Positions 33,455 through 45,900 of a stretch of 64,000 bases of DNA are shown one piece after another. Both the position numbers and the translations under genes were made by a program. The DNA comes from Plazaster borealis (lineage: Eukaryota; Echinodermata; Asteroidea; Forcipulatida; Labidiasteridae), in the NCBI GenBank assembly GCA_021014325.1, contig JAJGQC010000675.1:124001-188000 (forward strand), written 5' to 3'. The notes under the pieces were generated by a model. It saw nothing but the letters and a program-made list of their open reading frames with translations. It ran no database searches and had not been told where the DNA came from. The number at the start of each line of letters is the position of its first letter. Position 1 is the stretch's first letter.

Positions 33455-33700
33455 ACTAGAGCAAGCTAGTCGAAACGTTGAGACCAATCCAAGAACTGAC
33501 TCCGCGGTAGTACAGTTAATTACGATCCTATAAGCTAAAGTAGTAGTCCCAGCCTAATTCTATACCTTCCGCCCAGGTAATAGTTAATAAACAAGACAGT
33601 TCTTTTCAGAACTGAGAAGTCTCCCGAACACCCGAACAATCTACTCCGCGGTAGTAGAATTAAGCAAGACAGTTCTCTAAGAACAAACTCTACCTGGCAA
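33455..33700. repeat. Same family, copy 3 (reverse)
   Basis: AGCAAGCTAGTCGAAACG, CTCCGCGGTAGTACAG, CTTCCGCCCAGGTAATAG and GACAGTTCTTTTCAGAACTG, complementary to copies 1 and 2. Confidence 0.65.
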
Positions 33701-33809
33701 GTAGATACACACATGGTGTTACCGCAAACCAAATAATTTATTGATACCTCACCATGCAATGCCTCAAATCCTATAATGATAACATGATTTGTTATGTTTA
33801 ATCCATCAG

Positions 33810-33940
33810 ATAAATTGACAGACTGTCAGGCTTTGTTGGATGCTGGTCACAGAGAGGATGGTATCTACATTATCTATCCCTTCCAGAATGATGAAGGAAT
33901 AAAGGTGTTGTGTGATATGACGATGCATACAGGCTGGATT
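33810..33940 (+). CDS. FReD exon 1: fibrinogen-like domain N-terminus
   Basis: Residues 1-44, beginning [20 protein letters not shown] with the classic FReD opening (DC-x4-GH-x3-GxY-x-I) and ending [10 protein letters not shown]. The two cysteines match the first conserved FReD disulfide. Acceptor aatccatcag, donor ATT|gtaagt, entry phase 1, exit phase 0. The next exon continues as MVQRRYDGS, rebuilding the family motif W-T-V-[IV]-QRR. Confidence 0.9.
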
Positions 33941-36900
33941 GTAAGTACATCAAATTATACCCCACTCCTTAAAAGGATTGTATACGCTTGGTAATTGGAA
34001 CCCACTTCCAGTCCGCAAGCCGCTATTGGTCCATCGTCGGTCCACCAGCGGCACCGCCGGCGGGCCGACAGTGGCTGCCACCGGCGGACCGGCGGCACAA
34101 GCGTCCGCCTGCTCGCCAGCGGTCCGCCGTCGGCAGCCGACAGAGGACTGATGATGGACCGTTGTCGGCTCTCTGTCGGCTTTCGACGATGGTCCACCAG
34201 CGAGTCGGTGGACGTTTGTGCCGGCGGTTTGCTAGTGGCATCCCTCTGATGGTCCGCCGTTGGCCCATCATCGTCCTCTGTCGGCTGACGACGGTGGACC
34301 ACCAGCGAGCCGGCGGACGTTTGTGCCGGCGATCCGCTAGTGGCATCCCTCTGATGGTCCGCCGTTGGCCCATCATCGGTCCTCTGTCGGCTGCCGACGG
34401 TGGACCACCAGCGAGCCGGCAGACGTTTGTGCCGGCGGTCTGCTAGTGGCATCCCTCTGATGGTCTGCCGTTGGCCCATCATCGGCCCTCTGTCGGCTGA
34501 CGACGGTGGACCACCAGCGAGCCGGTGGACGTTTGTGCCGGCGGTCCGCTAGTGGCAGCCCTCTGATGGTCCACCGTTGGCGCCCATCATCGATCCTCTG
34601 TCGGCTGCCGACGTGTGGTAAAAAATATGGACACTGTGGTAATATTGCTGTGTTAATGTTCCTGTGGTAAAACTTCCTTTTTTATATTCAAATAATTTCA
34701 CTCTAATTGTTTCATCTTTGGTTGCATAAGAGCATTCAAAATAAAATATTATTTAATGACACAAAATAAGGAGCAATTTCAATTCAAATACAGGTATAGA
34801 TTTATCTCTTTTGTACATATGTGAAGATCTTTGTTGATATCAACGTTGCTTTGGTCAGTCTCAGTGCAGTCAGTGTAGACTTGATAACCACTGTAGTATG
34901 AGCTGTAGGTGTTCTGCTGACTCCCTGTCATAAGTTCGTTCCATCCAATTTTCCACTCAATCTCCACAGAGCAAGGTTTTCTTGTGTTTGAAATTATCAA
35001 CCCTCGCAGAAATCTGTAACATTAAAATAAGAATAATACAAATTGATAACCTGTCATATTTCTATACTAGTAGGACCATGCAGACTTTCACATTTTGATA
35101 CAAATGAAGCGTGCAGAGATTAAGGTTGATTGAAGTTGTACATGTACATGTTGGCATGACAGTTATTTCATCAGCTGTGCATTGTACGGTACATGTAAAA
35201 AAAGATAGTATTCAATAATCAGCAAAATACTGAATGATTACTATTCAGTCAGTATTTTGATGATTATTGAAATGAATTTATATGCATTAACTACCTGAAA
35301 ACTGATTAAATAAGTAAATATCCAGTAGGCCAATTAATCTTCTAACTTATGTCTCGGGCGGAGTCAGTTCAACAAATAGCACTGACTTATCAAAATGAGC
35401 AAATAAATTGCTGGACAAAGGGGGTATAGATATGAACAGTTTGGGCGAAAATTTTCACAGGTCTTGTTGTTTACTAATGTTGAGTTGAAAAAGAAAATCT
35501 GAGCAATGGTTGTATTATTGATCAGGCAAGAATAGAAGCTTTCATTAACTGTTTGTTAATTATGTTTGGTCGTGTCTGCTTAAATTGTACCAACGGTTTT
35601 CTCCTTCAACTACATGTTCAGCCAACCATTTATACTACTTGAGAAATGCATGTTAATAAAAAAAGTTACGTATTCTTTTAAAACATACATTACAAAAAAT
35701 GTGTTCAAAGCAGAAAAACAATCTTGCCTGGTCAGGCACAAAAATTGTAACAAACCCTAATAAGTGGCTCTGCATCATGGAGTGAACATTTTACCAGTCC
35801 ATGAGAAAGTATAAGTACATTTTAACAATCTTCAAATTATATAAATAACGGACTTACATGTACCAGCAGTGACCAGAGCTTCATCATCCAGCCAGCAAGA
35901 ATGCACGAGGTGATGCTTGCGTTGTTGTCAATGTTTATACTGAGTAAATTGGTACAGGCCATCCTCTCATGTAAACTATGAGGGGGGAAACATACTACTT
36001 GTACAATAATGTCTGGACATGGTTTTTATAGCTCCATGGTTTCATGCTGTCCTTTGCCAAACTTAGATTTGGTTATGCTTCAGACAACTGTTGGTCACTT
36101 TGCCATGGAGGTAGGAATACTTTTCCCCATTCTGTCGGTTTTTGAGCGGCAAGCCGCTGGTGGTTTGTCACTGGTTACCGATGTCGGTCCGCCGCCAGTT
36201 CTTGAGCGGCAGGCCTCTGCGTATGCCACTGGTTACAGTTGCGGTCCACTGTCGGTTTTTGAGCGGCAGGCCTCTGGGCGGTATGCCACTGGTTAGCGAT
36301 GTCGCTCCGCTTTTGGTTTTTGAGCGGCAGGCCACTGGTGGTATGCCACTGGTTAGCGATGTCGGTCCGCTGTCGGTTCTTGAGCGGCAGGCCTCTGGTG
36401 GTATGCCACTCGTTACCAATGTCGGTCCGCTGTCGGTTTTTGAGTGGCAGGCCTCTGGTGGCATGCCACTGGTTACCGATGTCGGTCCGCTGTTAGTTCT
36501 TGAGCTGCAAGCCTCTGGTGGTTTGCCACTGGTTACCGATGGCGGTCCCCTGTTGGTTTCATAGCGGCAGACCGCTGATTGTATGCCTCTTGGCTACCAC
36601 TGGCGGACCGCCATTGGTTTTTGGTCGGTGTGCTGCCAATCGCAAGCCACCTGGCTACCACTGGCAGACCGCTGTCGGTTTTAAGTCGGCCTGCCGATGC
36701 CGACGAGCCGCTGCTCAGCCACCACTTGCCACCGGCGGTCCGACGGCGGCTTGCGGACTGGGCTGTTTGTTTCAATCCTATATAGTTGTAGGTATATTCC
36801 ATAAAACTAACCTGTGAAAATTTCATTTCAAAAGATTGTAGCGTTTTTGAGATATTGCCAAAAATCTAGAGCGGTTATGTTCACGCAGGAATAATCTGCT

Positions 36901-39900
36901 ATTGGAATACACTATCTGAGAAACGTTAGTGCAGTAACCCTTCTCAGATTCAAATTTTTGGGGATAAAAAGTGATATCTTTTTTCAATAACCACAGTACT
37001 TAGAAGTGAAAAGTTTCTCAAGATGCATTATACTATCCAAAGCTGCTGTACGTCTTACCAAGTAATTTTGTTTTGCCACGTATACAGACCCTTTTAAGAA
37101 TCTACATGTATTATTCATTCAGAATCATAGACATTCAGACATTATTTTATTTACAAAATTTTCGCAAGCATGAAAACCATACACTTTTAAGGTCTGCCCC
37201 TCCCTACCACCTAAAAGGGTACATCAGAAAATGTTGAATTCACAAAATTTGTGCTCCATTTCATGGGACTCCACCACTGACTGAACGACCATATCATAAA
37301 GCTCTAGACTTAACATCAAGTCAATGTACATATTGTGGTGTAGGGGCTGTATTGACCCAATTCACCAAACGCCATCATCAAAATAATCTTGGTTGCCCAT
37401 TTTTGGAAACAATGTACCCGTGCTTATAAAATGTAGTGCACAATTTGTGTCCACTCGACATTTTCAAGCTTACCATACTTTTTACTTGCAACTTGACTCC
37501 AAAAATGTGGCAGACAGCAGCGACCTCTGACGTGGGGGGGGGGTCTATTGAGAGCACTACCTAAGTAGGTAGACATTATGTCATATAGTATTTTTAAAAT
37601 TGATTTGCATCTAAAAATGTATGATGAAAAAATCTCTGTAGTAAATAAAAGTACTGAAAAACAACAATCCACATTTCCTACAAGAAATCATAGGACCTAC
37701 ATGTTCTAGAACTGATGCTTAACATTTTTATAACTTATGATTGTTTGTCTGCGTGGTAAATATGACTTTTTAAATTATTTACCACCAAAATCATTGAGAG
37801 CTTAATCAAGTGACGTAAAAAGTACATATAGGGGAATAATTTTGGATTAGTTTATTTGAACGACTGTTTTTGCATCATGTTACCAAGACATCAATAATTT
37901 AAACATAATGTACCTGATAACTCATACTGAGGTCTACAACAACGGTTTTATTTTGTCAGAGTTTTGAAAAATTAACGAAATGTTGAAGATAAATCTGAAA
38001 CTAATGTTCAAATTTGATCTTCACTACACGCTAGTAGATTATACGATCTAACTTTATTTATTTCTAGATGGTCCAGCGGCGCTATGATGGATCCGTCAAT
38101 TTCAACCGCAGTTGGGCAGATTACAAGGTTGGCTTTGGGTCATTGGATGGTGAGTTCTGGCTTGGCAATGAGATTCTACATAATCTGACTGAAGGGAACT
38201 GGACAATCCGTCTGGACCTCACCAATGAACGTAACATCACTGGTCATTTGATGGAGACACCCTTTCACATCGGACCTGTTGACTACACCCTGTCTATGGA
38301 GCACTTGAGTATACAACCAACTGGTATGTCTACAATTGCTTGTATTAATCATGACCAGGAGGACTATCTCCATCTAATTGCTGAATAAGTTTGAAACATA
38401 TTTTCATGAAATACTACCAATGTTTCCATATTCATTGAATGTTTTGATTCTTTATGTGAGACATTTTTAACAGTGACTCAATTTAATATGATTTAGGGTT
38501 GAACAACATCAAATCATTTAAAATGTACCCAGTCAGTTTCCCTTGTTGTTTATTATTTGATATCAATTTAATATGAAACACTACAATTTAAACCACATCA
38601 GTTGACTTTTGGCTTAAAGAGGAAGGGAATAAATGACCAAATCAATTTTTGTGATGTACTCATTTTCCAATAGATAGAGTCCTCATGTGAGTGGGGAAAA
38701 AAATTACAAGTCTCTAAAACCTCACGTTAAAATGGTGTAAATTGCTATTGTATTTGATAACTTTCCACCGCACAATTTGTCAACATAAAAAACATCCAAT
38801 GATGCCACTTTGACTTACTTGGGTCTGTACATTTTCATACCGGGGTTTGTTGGTTCATTTCTTACCCTTTTAGAGCAAAATTTGAAACATGACGACATTG
38901 GATTTCAACAACAAATGGGTCTTTTCATTCCAAGGAGGAATTTTGCGCCAGTCAAAGGGTCAAATTTAAGGCCGTTTTGATTGAATATCATCAAAAGTCA
39001 AAAAGTAGAAAAAATACCTCATATTGTACAATAATGTTGCGTGTTCCAAAATTGTTATACTATAGTGAAACAGATTTGGGACTAGTGCGCTAGTTAACTA
39101 GTGCACTAGTATACATGTCACATGACTAAAATGAATGAAATAAAATAAATGCAGTGTATTGTTGCCTTATTAGTACATGCCTTATTTATATTTCATGTGA
39201 ATTTCCTCCAGGGAAATAATGTAACATGATTCCTTGTGTCATGAAAATTCCATTCACATACATTATAAGCCAGGCTTTAATGAAAACATAATTCGAAAAA
39301 CATATCTATGAAAATCTATGAATTTCCGCCAGACACTGGGGGAAATATCAAAACATGATTTTTTGTGTCATGACACTTCCCTTCATTTACAGTACAAAAC
39401 CAAACATTAATGAAAAGATCATTAGGAAAAAACATAACTATGAAAATATCAGACTATTATGGATTATTTATGAGCAACATATAATTATTTAATATCTATT
39501 CAGTTGATGGAGTCTGTGGCCACAGTCTTGGAATGGAAGATGGTAGCATCCCTGATGTTCATATTTTTCTCTAAAAGAGTCAGGAATGAACCAACTAATC
39601 CCTGTATAAAAATGTACAGATGCAAGTATAGACCTAAGTGGCATCATGGGATGTTTTTTATTCATGTTGACAAATTCGCACTGGAAAGGTATCAAATACA
39701 ATGGCAATTTATACCATTTTAACGCAAGGTTTGAGACTTGTCATTTTTTCCCCATTCATATTAGGACTCTATCTAATGGAAAATGAGTACATCACAAAAA
39801 ATTAGTAGCCCCTCTTTAAGATTGATGACCAACAGCACTAATGTTATGTATTCTGTGAAGAAATAGTGATTGTTGTTATATAAACATGGTACAAACTTAG

Positions 39901-42900
39901 CTTTGCATCAGGCCAGTTTCATAGCAGAACTTTATTTGGATACTTGTTTTTCCTTCTTAAGGACCTACATTTTTAAGATCTTTACTTGTTCTAGTGTTTC
40001 CAGGAAGTGTAAGTTAGGGTTTTGTCTGTAAAAGTAATGTACATGAGGACTCTATCTATTGGAAAATGAGTACAACACAAAATCGAATTGGTCATTTTCC
40101 TTCGTCTTTAAATGTTGTTTTCAAGAAAAAAAATCATCACCTAGTTCCTCATATAATTTAAGGCTATTCCGTTGTGTTTGGTTTCAGTTGGTAGATATTG
40201 TGGACATGCACTTGGAATGGAAGACGGGAGTATTCCTGATGTTAGAATCACAGCATCTAGTCAGTGGGATCAAAGGTTTCAGCCAAGTGGTGCACGACTG
40301 AACCTGAACCGTTTTTGGTGTCCAGCTACTGGGCACTATGAGGATTCATGGCTTCAAGTTGATATGGGTACAGAGCCTGTGCAGATCGAGGGTGTCATCA
40401 CACAGGGCCGTGTGACACATTACCAGGTACAATACAGCATTGATGGTAATTCATGGCTGTATGTGAATGGGACCTCTACTCCACAGGTAAGAGTATTCAG
40501 CAAAGATACCCTCCATCCCAACATGTATTCCATATAAACAAAGACACTTCAATGAAGCTGTACAGTCATTATTCATGAACTGAGTATTAATTATTATCAA
40601 TTCATTTATTTCTTATCATGTCCACCTCTGGTTTCATTGACAGACATTCAATGGCAACACTGATAGAAACACCCCAGTTACCAATATATTCAAGCAGCCT
40701 ATTCAAGCACGGTACATCCGCATCAGACCAACAGCCTGGAATCACTACCCAATCCTACGTATTGAGCTCCTTGGCTGCAGAGGTAAGTGATATGACTTAG
40801 TGATATCTGGTGCTAAGCACTCAGTATGTTATCAAATAGCAGTTTTATGACACAGAATTTCTTTCATTTAATTGAAACATGACAAACTGAATTCAAATAA
40901 CATTCTGTTCTTCATTACACTTTATCCATGAATGATTACTAGACCAAATAGTTGATGTTCTTCTGTGGTGGCTCTGCAAGCTGACTTGGTGGATAAACAT
41001 GACCTCAGCCTGCTTTATATGCCTGATTTGTTTGGAACTCATTACTCTCTGTGCATATCACAAAGACCGCGTTCACACTTGATCCGGCAAGGGCGATCAA
41101 AGGAGGATCAGATCCTGCAAGGGCGATCAAAGGGCGATCAACAGCTAGTGTGAACGCAAGAGCGATCAGGATCTGATCCTCCTTTTTGATCCCCCTTTAT
41201 TGCGAGATCAAAGGAGGATCTGATCCTGCAAGGTAGATCAAAAACGTAGTGTGAACGCAACGCAGGATCAGATCCCTCAATTTGACCTACCGACTTCCGG
41301 TCTCGAATAGAGTGGGGCGCGGGCGAGTTGTCTTGTCTGCATATAATATTAGTGCAACGATGTCGGCGGTAAAGTTGTGCAGAATTAATGGCAACAACAC
41401 CGCAAAAAAACAAAACTGATCCTCCATTTAAAAGAAGAATTATATAGGGAACAAGAGGTGTTCCGGGCGGATTGCCCGAACACCTTGAAATATCAGACAT
41501 GAACTGTGAAAGTGAGTCGAACTTGTAATAAGCAAGCGGATTAACACACGAAGCACCAGTTATCAGCGCTGCCATCCCATATTATCCATCACCTCGATCC
41601 CGCGAATGTGCTACCCGCCGTTGCACGATTCCTAGCGTGCAATACTTTATCATGAGGGGGTCAAGGTACGGCGTGTTGCTGTGGGAGCAAAGCTGAGTAA
41701 TCGTTGCGTGTCGGGGGGAAACGTCAGGTGAACGTATTTACATGCACGTGTATTTGATGTCAATTTTGAGCGAATAAAAGTCAAAATCGAGGCACCAGCA
41801 TTTAAAGATCGCAACATCCAATCGTGGAGGTAGAAACCATGAATTAATGGAGTCGGAAGCAGTGATGAAAAGCGCACAAATGTAAGGTGTACTGTTTTCA
41901 TGGATGTTAATTCAGTGATTTTTCTCGGCGGTTTGTGTATCCATTCAGTCAGGTTTTGCTTGTTTATTTAATTTCTCATTTCATCCCTGCGGTAAAACTC
42001 TGATTGGGTCACTGTTATTCAGTTATATAGGTACTTTCAATTTTCAAAAATCTTCGCGATATATCGTCATATCGGCGATATTACCCGAAGATATGTAAAA
42101 TAATTCAATATCGTCCAGCGCTAATTCACCACCTGGCAACGCACGCAAATGTATGTGTGCACATCAATTACCTTGTTCAGTTGACCTTTCACACGAGCAG
42201 GTGGAACTTCCGTTCCACAGGTGCCGGGCAAAGGGGGATCAATGCGAGATCAGGATCAAGTGTGAACGCATCAGCGATCAGCTTGATCGCCCTTGCAGGA
42301 TCTGATCCTCCTTTGATCCTCCTTGCTGGATCAAGTGTAAACGCGGTCTAACACATTCAACCTTGGTCAGGTTTTATATGCTCAGACAAACTCCACTGTG
42401 GTCTTTGTGTTGAAATCCAGACCCACTTGACAATAATCCCCCTCATAAGCCACCTCATCAAAGTAAAACAGCCAAGTTAAGACTGTTCTTACCATGATCA
42501 ACTGTGTTTCTGTTTCCATGTTCTATACATGTACACATGTCAATGGTAGAGTGAAGGAATTCTACAAGCCATTTGATATCAAGAGTGAACTGGATTTTAC
42601 TGGGTTTGTACAATCCTCTGACAGCCGACAATGAATAGCATATTGTTAACACTCCAGCAATGTCTCTCCCTATCACAACATGACTTGATGACAATATAAA
42701 CCAGTGTCAAATAAGGCCCAATACTGAATATCAAGCAACTGTGTAGAATGGTGCACTTACAAATACAACAAGGTTACTTATCTGTCATGAGTGGATGGAG
42801 GTTTTTGTGGATGGATGTCCTGTTTCTCTATGCCTGGCCAGGCAAAGCCGAAGGGCCATGTTTCCCTTGTCGATCCGTGCATGTGTGCGAGCTTGTCTAT

Positions 42901-45900
42901 CCATTGAAACCAAGGACTTTAACAAAAGGGATCCGGTTGTTTGACAGAGTGAGGACGTCCTCGCTTCGTATTCGTGTACAAACCCAATGTGGACGTCGCT
43001 AAAAAAAACTATGTCCAATCAATGGGAGAACAAAGAAAAGTCCTTGGTAAGCAGGATTTACAAACATGTGTGTGTGTGTATGTGTTTGCAATCATTGTCC
43101 GAGCGATAAGTCAAGAAGGACTTGGCATATCAACTCCAAACGTGGTGTGGGGATTGGTCTTGGGATCCCTCAGAATTGCGGACCCTCTAGGTCAAATGTA
43201 AAGGTCATTATGGCAACAAAAAATGTCAGAGCGATAACTCGAGTAGGACTTGGCATATCAACTCCACACTTGGTTTGGCAATTGGTCTTGGAATCCCCCA
43301 GAAGCCTGTTGTTTTAAGACCCCCTCAGTTGAATTTTAAGTTCATTTTGGTCCATAACAAAATTGTGAAAGCGATAACTCAAGAAGGTCTTGGCATATCA
43401 ACTCCAGACTTGGTTTGGCAATTGGTCTTGGGATCCCCCAGAAGCCTGTTGTTTTAAGACCCCCTTAGTTGAATATTAAGGTCATTATGGGCAAAAAACA
43501 AAAAGTCAGAGCGATAACTCAAGAAGGTCTTGGCATATCAACTCCAGACTTGGTTTGGCAATTGGTCTTGGGATCCCCAGACCCCCTAAGTTAAATATTA
43601 AGGTCATTATGGCAAAAACAAAAGAAATGTCAGAGCGATAACTCAAGAAGGACTTGGCATATCAAATTCAAAATTGCATATGAACAACTTAGGCCATATT
43701 TTGTGCATTAAAGAACACAAGCCGTGTGTGTGTGTGACGGCCGCGTGTGTGCACTGACCTGATTGCGTTGAGTAATAAACAAGTCAGTGGACTAGACCAT
43801 TTTTAATAATAGGGGAACCTGCAGATGATTATGCAGCACATTCATTGACATCACACAAATTACAATTCAGTATCAAAGTAGGCCCTGTTTATATTGAAAA
43901 CAACTATAGCTATAAGTTTCCTGCACAAGATAATAACATGTAAATAAATATGTAAACTTTCTACAGCGCATCGTTATAACGTACAAGCTTTGAATCACCT
44001 GAAACAAATCTGGTCACAAAGACCACAGAACAAAATACAAACGTTATTATTATTTCCCCATTTTCAGCTGTAACTTAAGTTTGATGGCAATTGTTGAGAT
44101 CTTGAGACAAATCAGCAGGTATTAACATTCATTTTTGACTGAACACATTCAAGTGAGAGTTTAAAATCACCCCTATTCACATTAATGTTGTAATCTGATA
44201 GAAAAACTGCTTCCAACTTGACAGAGTTTTGCTAATTTCTTCACAAACAAGATGGTTTCAAACCAAACTAATATTGGCAGAATGACATATATATCTTTTA
44301 TTCATATTACCAAGTTTAGGTACATATTTCGGCGTCAAAATAGGAAAAACCAGTATACAAATGCATGCTTCTGTAATGATTTATTGCAACGTGTAGAGAA
44401 AGCGTGTGTAGCAGATCTGGTTCCTGCGACCAGTGACCCATTCAAAGCGTATTGTGTGAGTAAACCGCAGAACCAGACTACACCGGACTTTACATACATT
44501 ACCGAGGTCACAAAGTAGAATTTGTTTTATAAAGATGACTAGAGAATTTTCCATAGTTTATTCTGCTGTGCGAGATGGGTCTGTACGTTGACTGAAACTA
44601 TTTTGCTGTTCAGTTCAGTGAGTGAACCCACTGGAAATGTAGTCCAATCTGTGTTGACCTCCATAGGAAATGCTCGTATTTGGATTTTTGTCCCAGTTTT
44701 GTACTGAAAAAAGCCCCATTTCCCAGATTGTGTTATATTTTGTTTCCCAAACCTTTTCTAGAGAGTATGAATGAAGCTTTCAAAAACCGGACGAGATGGT
44801 AAAATAGTCAGATAAACTTTTTAATTATGAAGGAAAAACTGCCGATTTTGCATCATCGGACCTTCAATTTCCCGTGTTGAATGGTGCCCATTCAGCAAAT
44901 GTGAGCAACTTGTCCATATGGTGTGGTGTTTGGTCTTGGGATCTCCCAAAATTAAGCCTGTTGTTTGTGGACCCCTCAGGTTAAATGACAAGGTCATTAT
45001 GGCTAAAACAAAAGAAATGTTGTCTGAGCGATAACTCAAGATGAATGAAATTAAAGTCAGCAGGGCATTTGTGTTTGTCAACACACCATTCTTGTTTTAT
45101 TATTTGAATTTGGGAATTCCTGTACATTACTTTTGTAGACATAACCCTAACTTACACTTCCTGGAAACACTAGAACATGTAAAGATCTTAAGTAGGTCCT
45201 CCAAAGGAAAAACAAGTTTCCAAATGAAGTTCTGCTGTGAAACTGTCCTGATGCAAAGCAAAGTTTGTACCATGTTTATTTAGCAACATTCACTATTTCT
45301 TCACAGAATACATAACATTAGTGCTGTTGGTCAATGAATTGTCATCAATCTTAAAGAGAGGTTCTAAAGTAAAGTTTTCCTTTTTGTTATGTACTCATTT
45401 CCCAATAGATAGAGTCCTAATATGAATGGAGAAAAATTACAAGTCTCTAACCTCACGTTAAAATGGGGTAAATTGCCATTGTATTTGATACTTTCCAGTG
45501 CAAAATTTGTCAAAATAAAAAACATCAAATGATGCCGCTTTGGTCTACTTGCATCTGTACATTTTTATACAGGGATTTGTTGGTTCATTCCTGAACCTTT
45601 TAGAGAAAAATTTGAAACATGATGTCATTGGATTTCAACAACAAATGGGTCTTTACATTCCACGGAGGAATTTTGCGCCAGTTAAAGGATCAAATTCAAG
45701 GCGGTTTTGATTGAATATCATTGAAAGTCAGAAATTAGGAAAAAATACCCCATACAATTACTACGTTACGTGTCCCAAAATTGTTATACTATAGTGTAAC
45801 AGATTTGGGACTAGTGCACTAGTTACATGTCACATGACTAAAATGATTGAAATAAAATCAATGCAGTGTATTGTTGCCTAAGCGCATGCCTTATTATTAT

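Larger units (their letters stand above)
34008..36761. mobile_element. TIR transposon with two opposing GC-rich minisatellites
   Basis: Ends CCAGTCCGCAAGCCGC and GCGGCTTGCGGACTGG are perfect inverted repeats. The left subterminal region holds 106-bp tandem repeats and the right one 60-bp tandem repeats. The middle (34620-36110) is AT-rich; it has a minus-strand open frame 35013-34779 after an acceptor-like gttacag, but no recognisable transposase. The flanking target is MITE-B with perhaps a 2-3 bp duplication. Confidence 0.85.
33970..37095. mobile_element. MITE-B carrying a 2.75-kb nested transposon
   Basis: Left end AAAAGGATTGTATACGCTTG at 33970-34007, then the insertion 34008-36761. The MITE then resumes with TTTGTTTCAATCCTATATAG and ends CACGTATACAGACCCTTTT near 37095. 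Confidence 0.85.

Noticed and set aside
33955..34482. Open frames of 117-175 aa on both strands
   Set aside because: They lie in the 106-bp GC-rich tandem repeats and exist because the unit lacks stops in several frames; composition is low-complexity and no domain is present.
34779..35013. Minus-strand 78-codon frame after an acceptor-like site, with a donor-like site near 35857
   Set aside because: No partner exon joins in a compatible phase without stops and no family was recognised; kept only as a note within the nested transposon.
36009..36826. Open frames of 65-140 aa with repeated CHWLP-like or GGMPLV words
   Set aside because: By-products of the 60-bp minisatellite; the same DNA is open on both strands.
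41138..41575. 145-aa minus-strand frame
   Set aside because: Runs from the interior into the subterminal repeats of a TIR element; no recognised transposase motif or catalytic triad.
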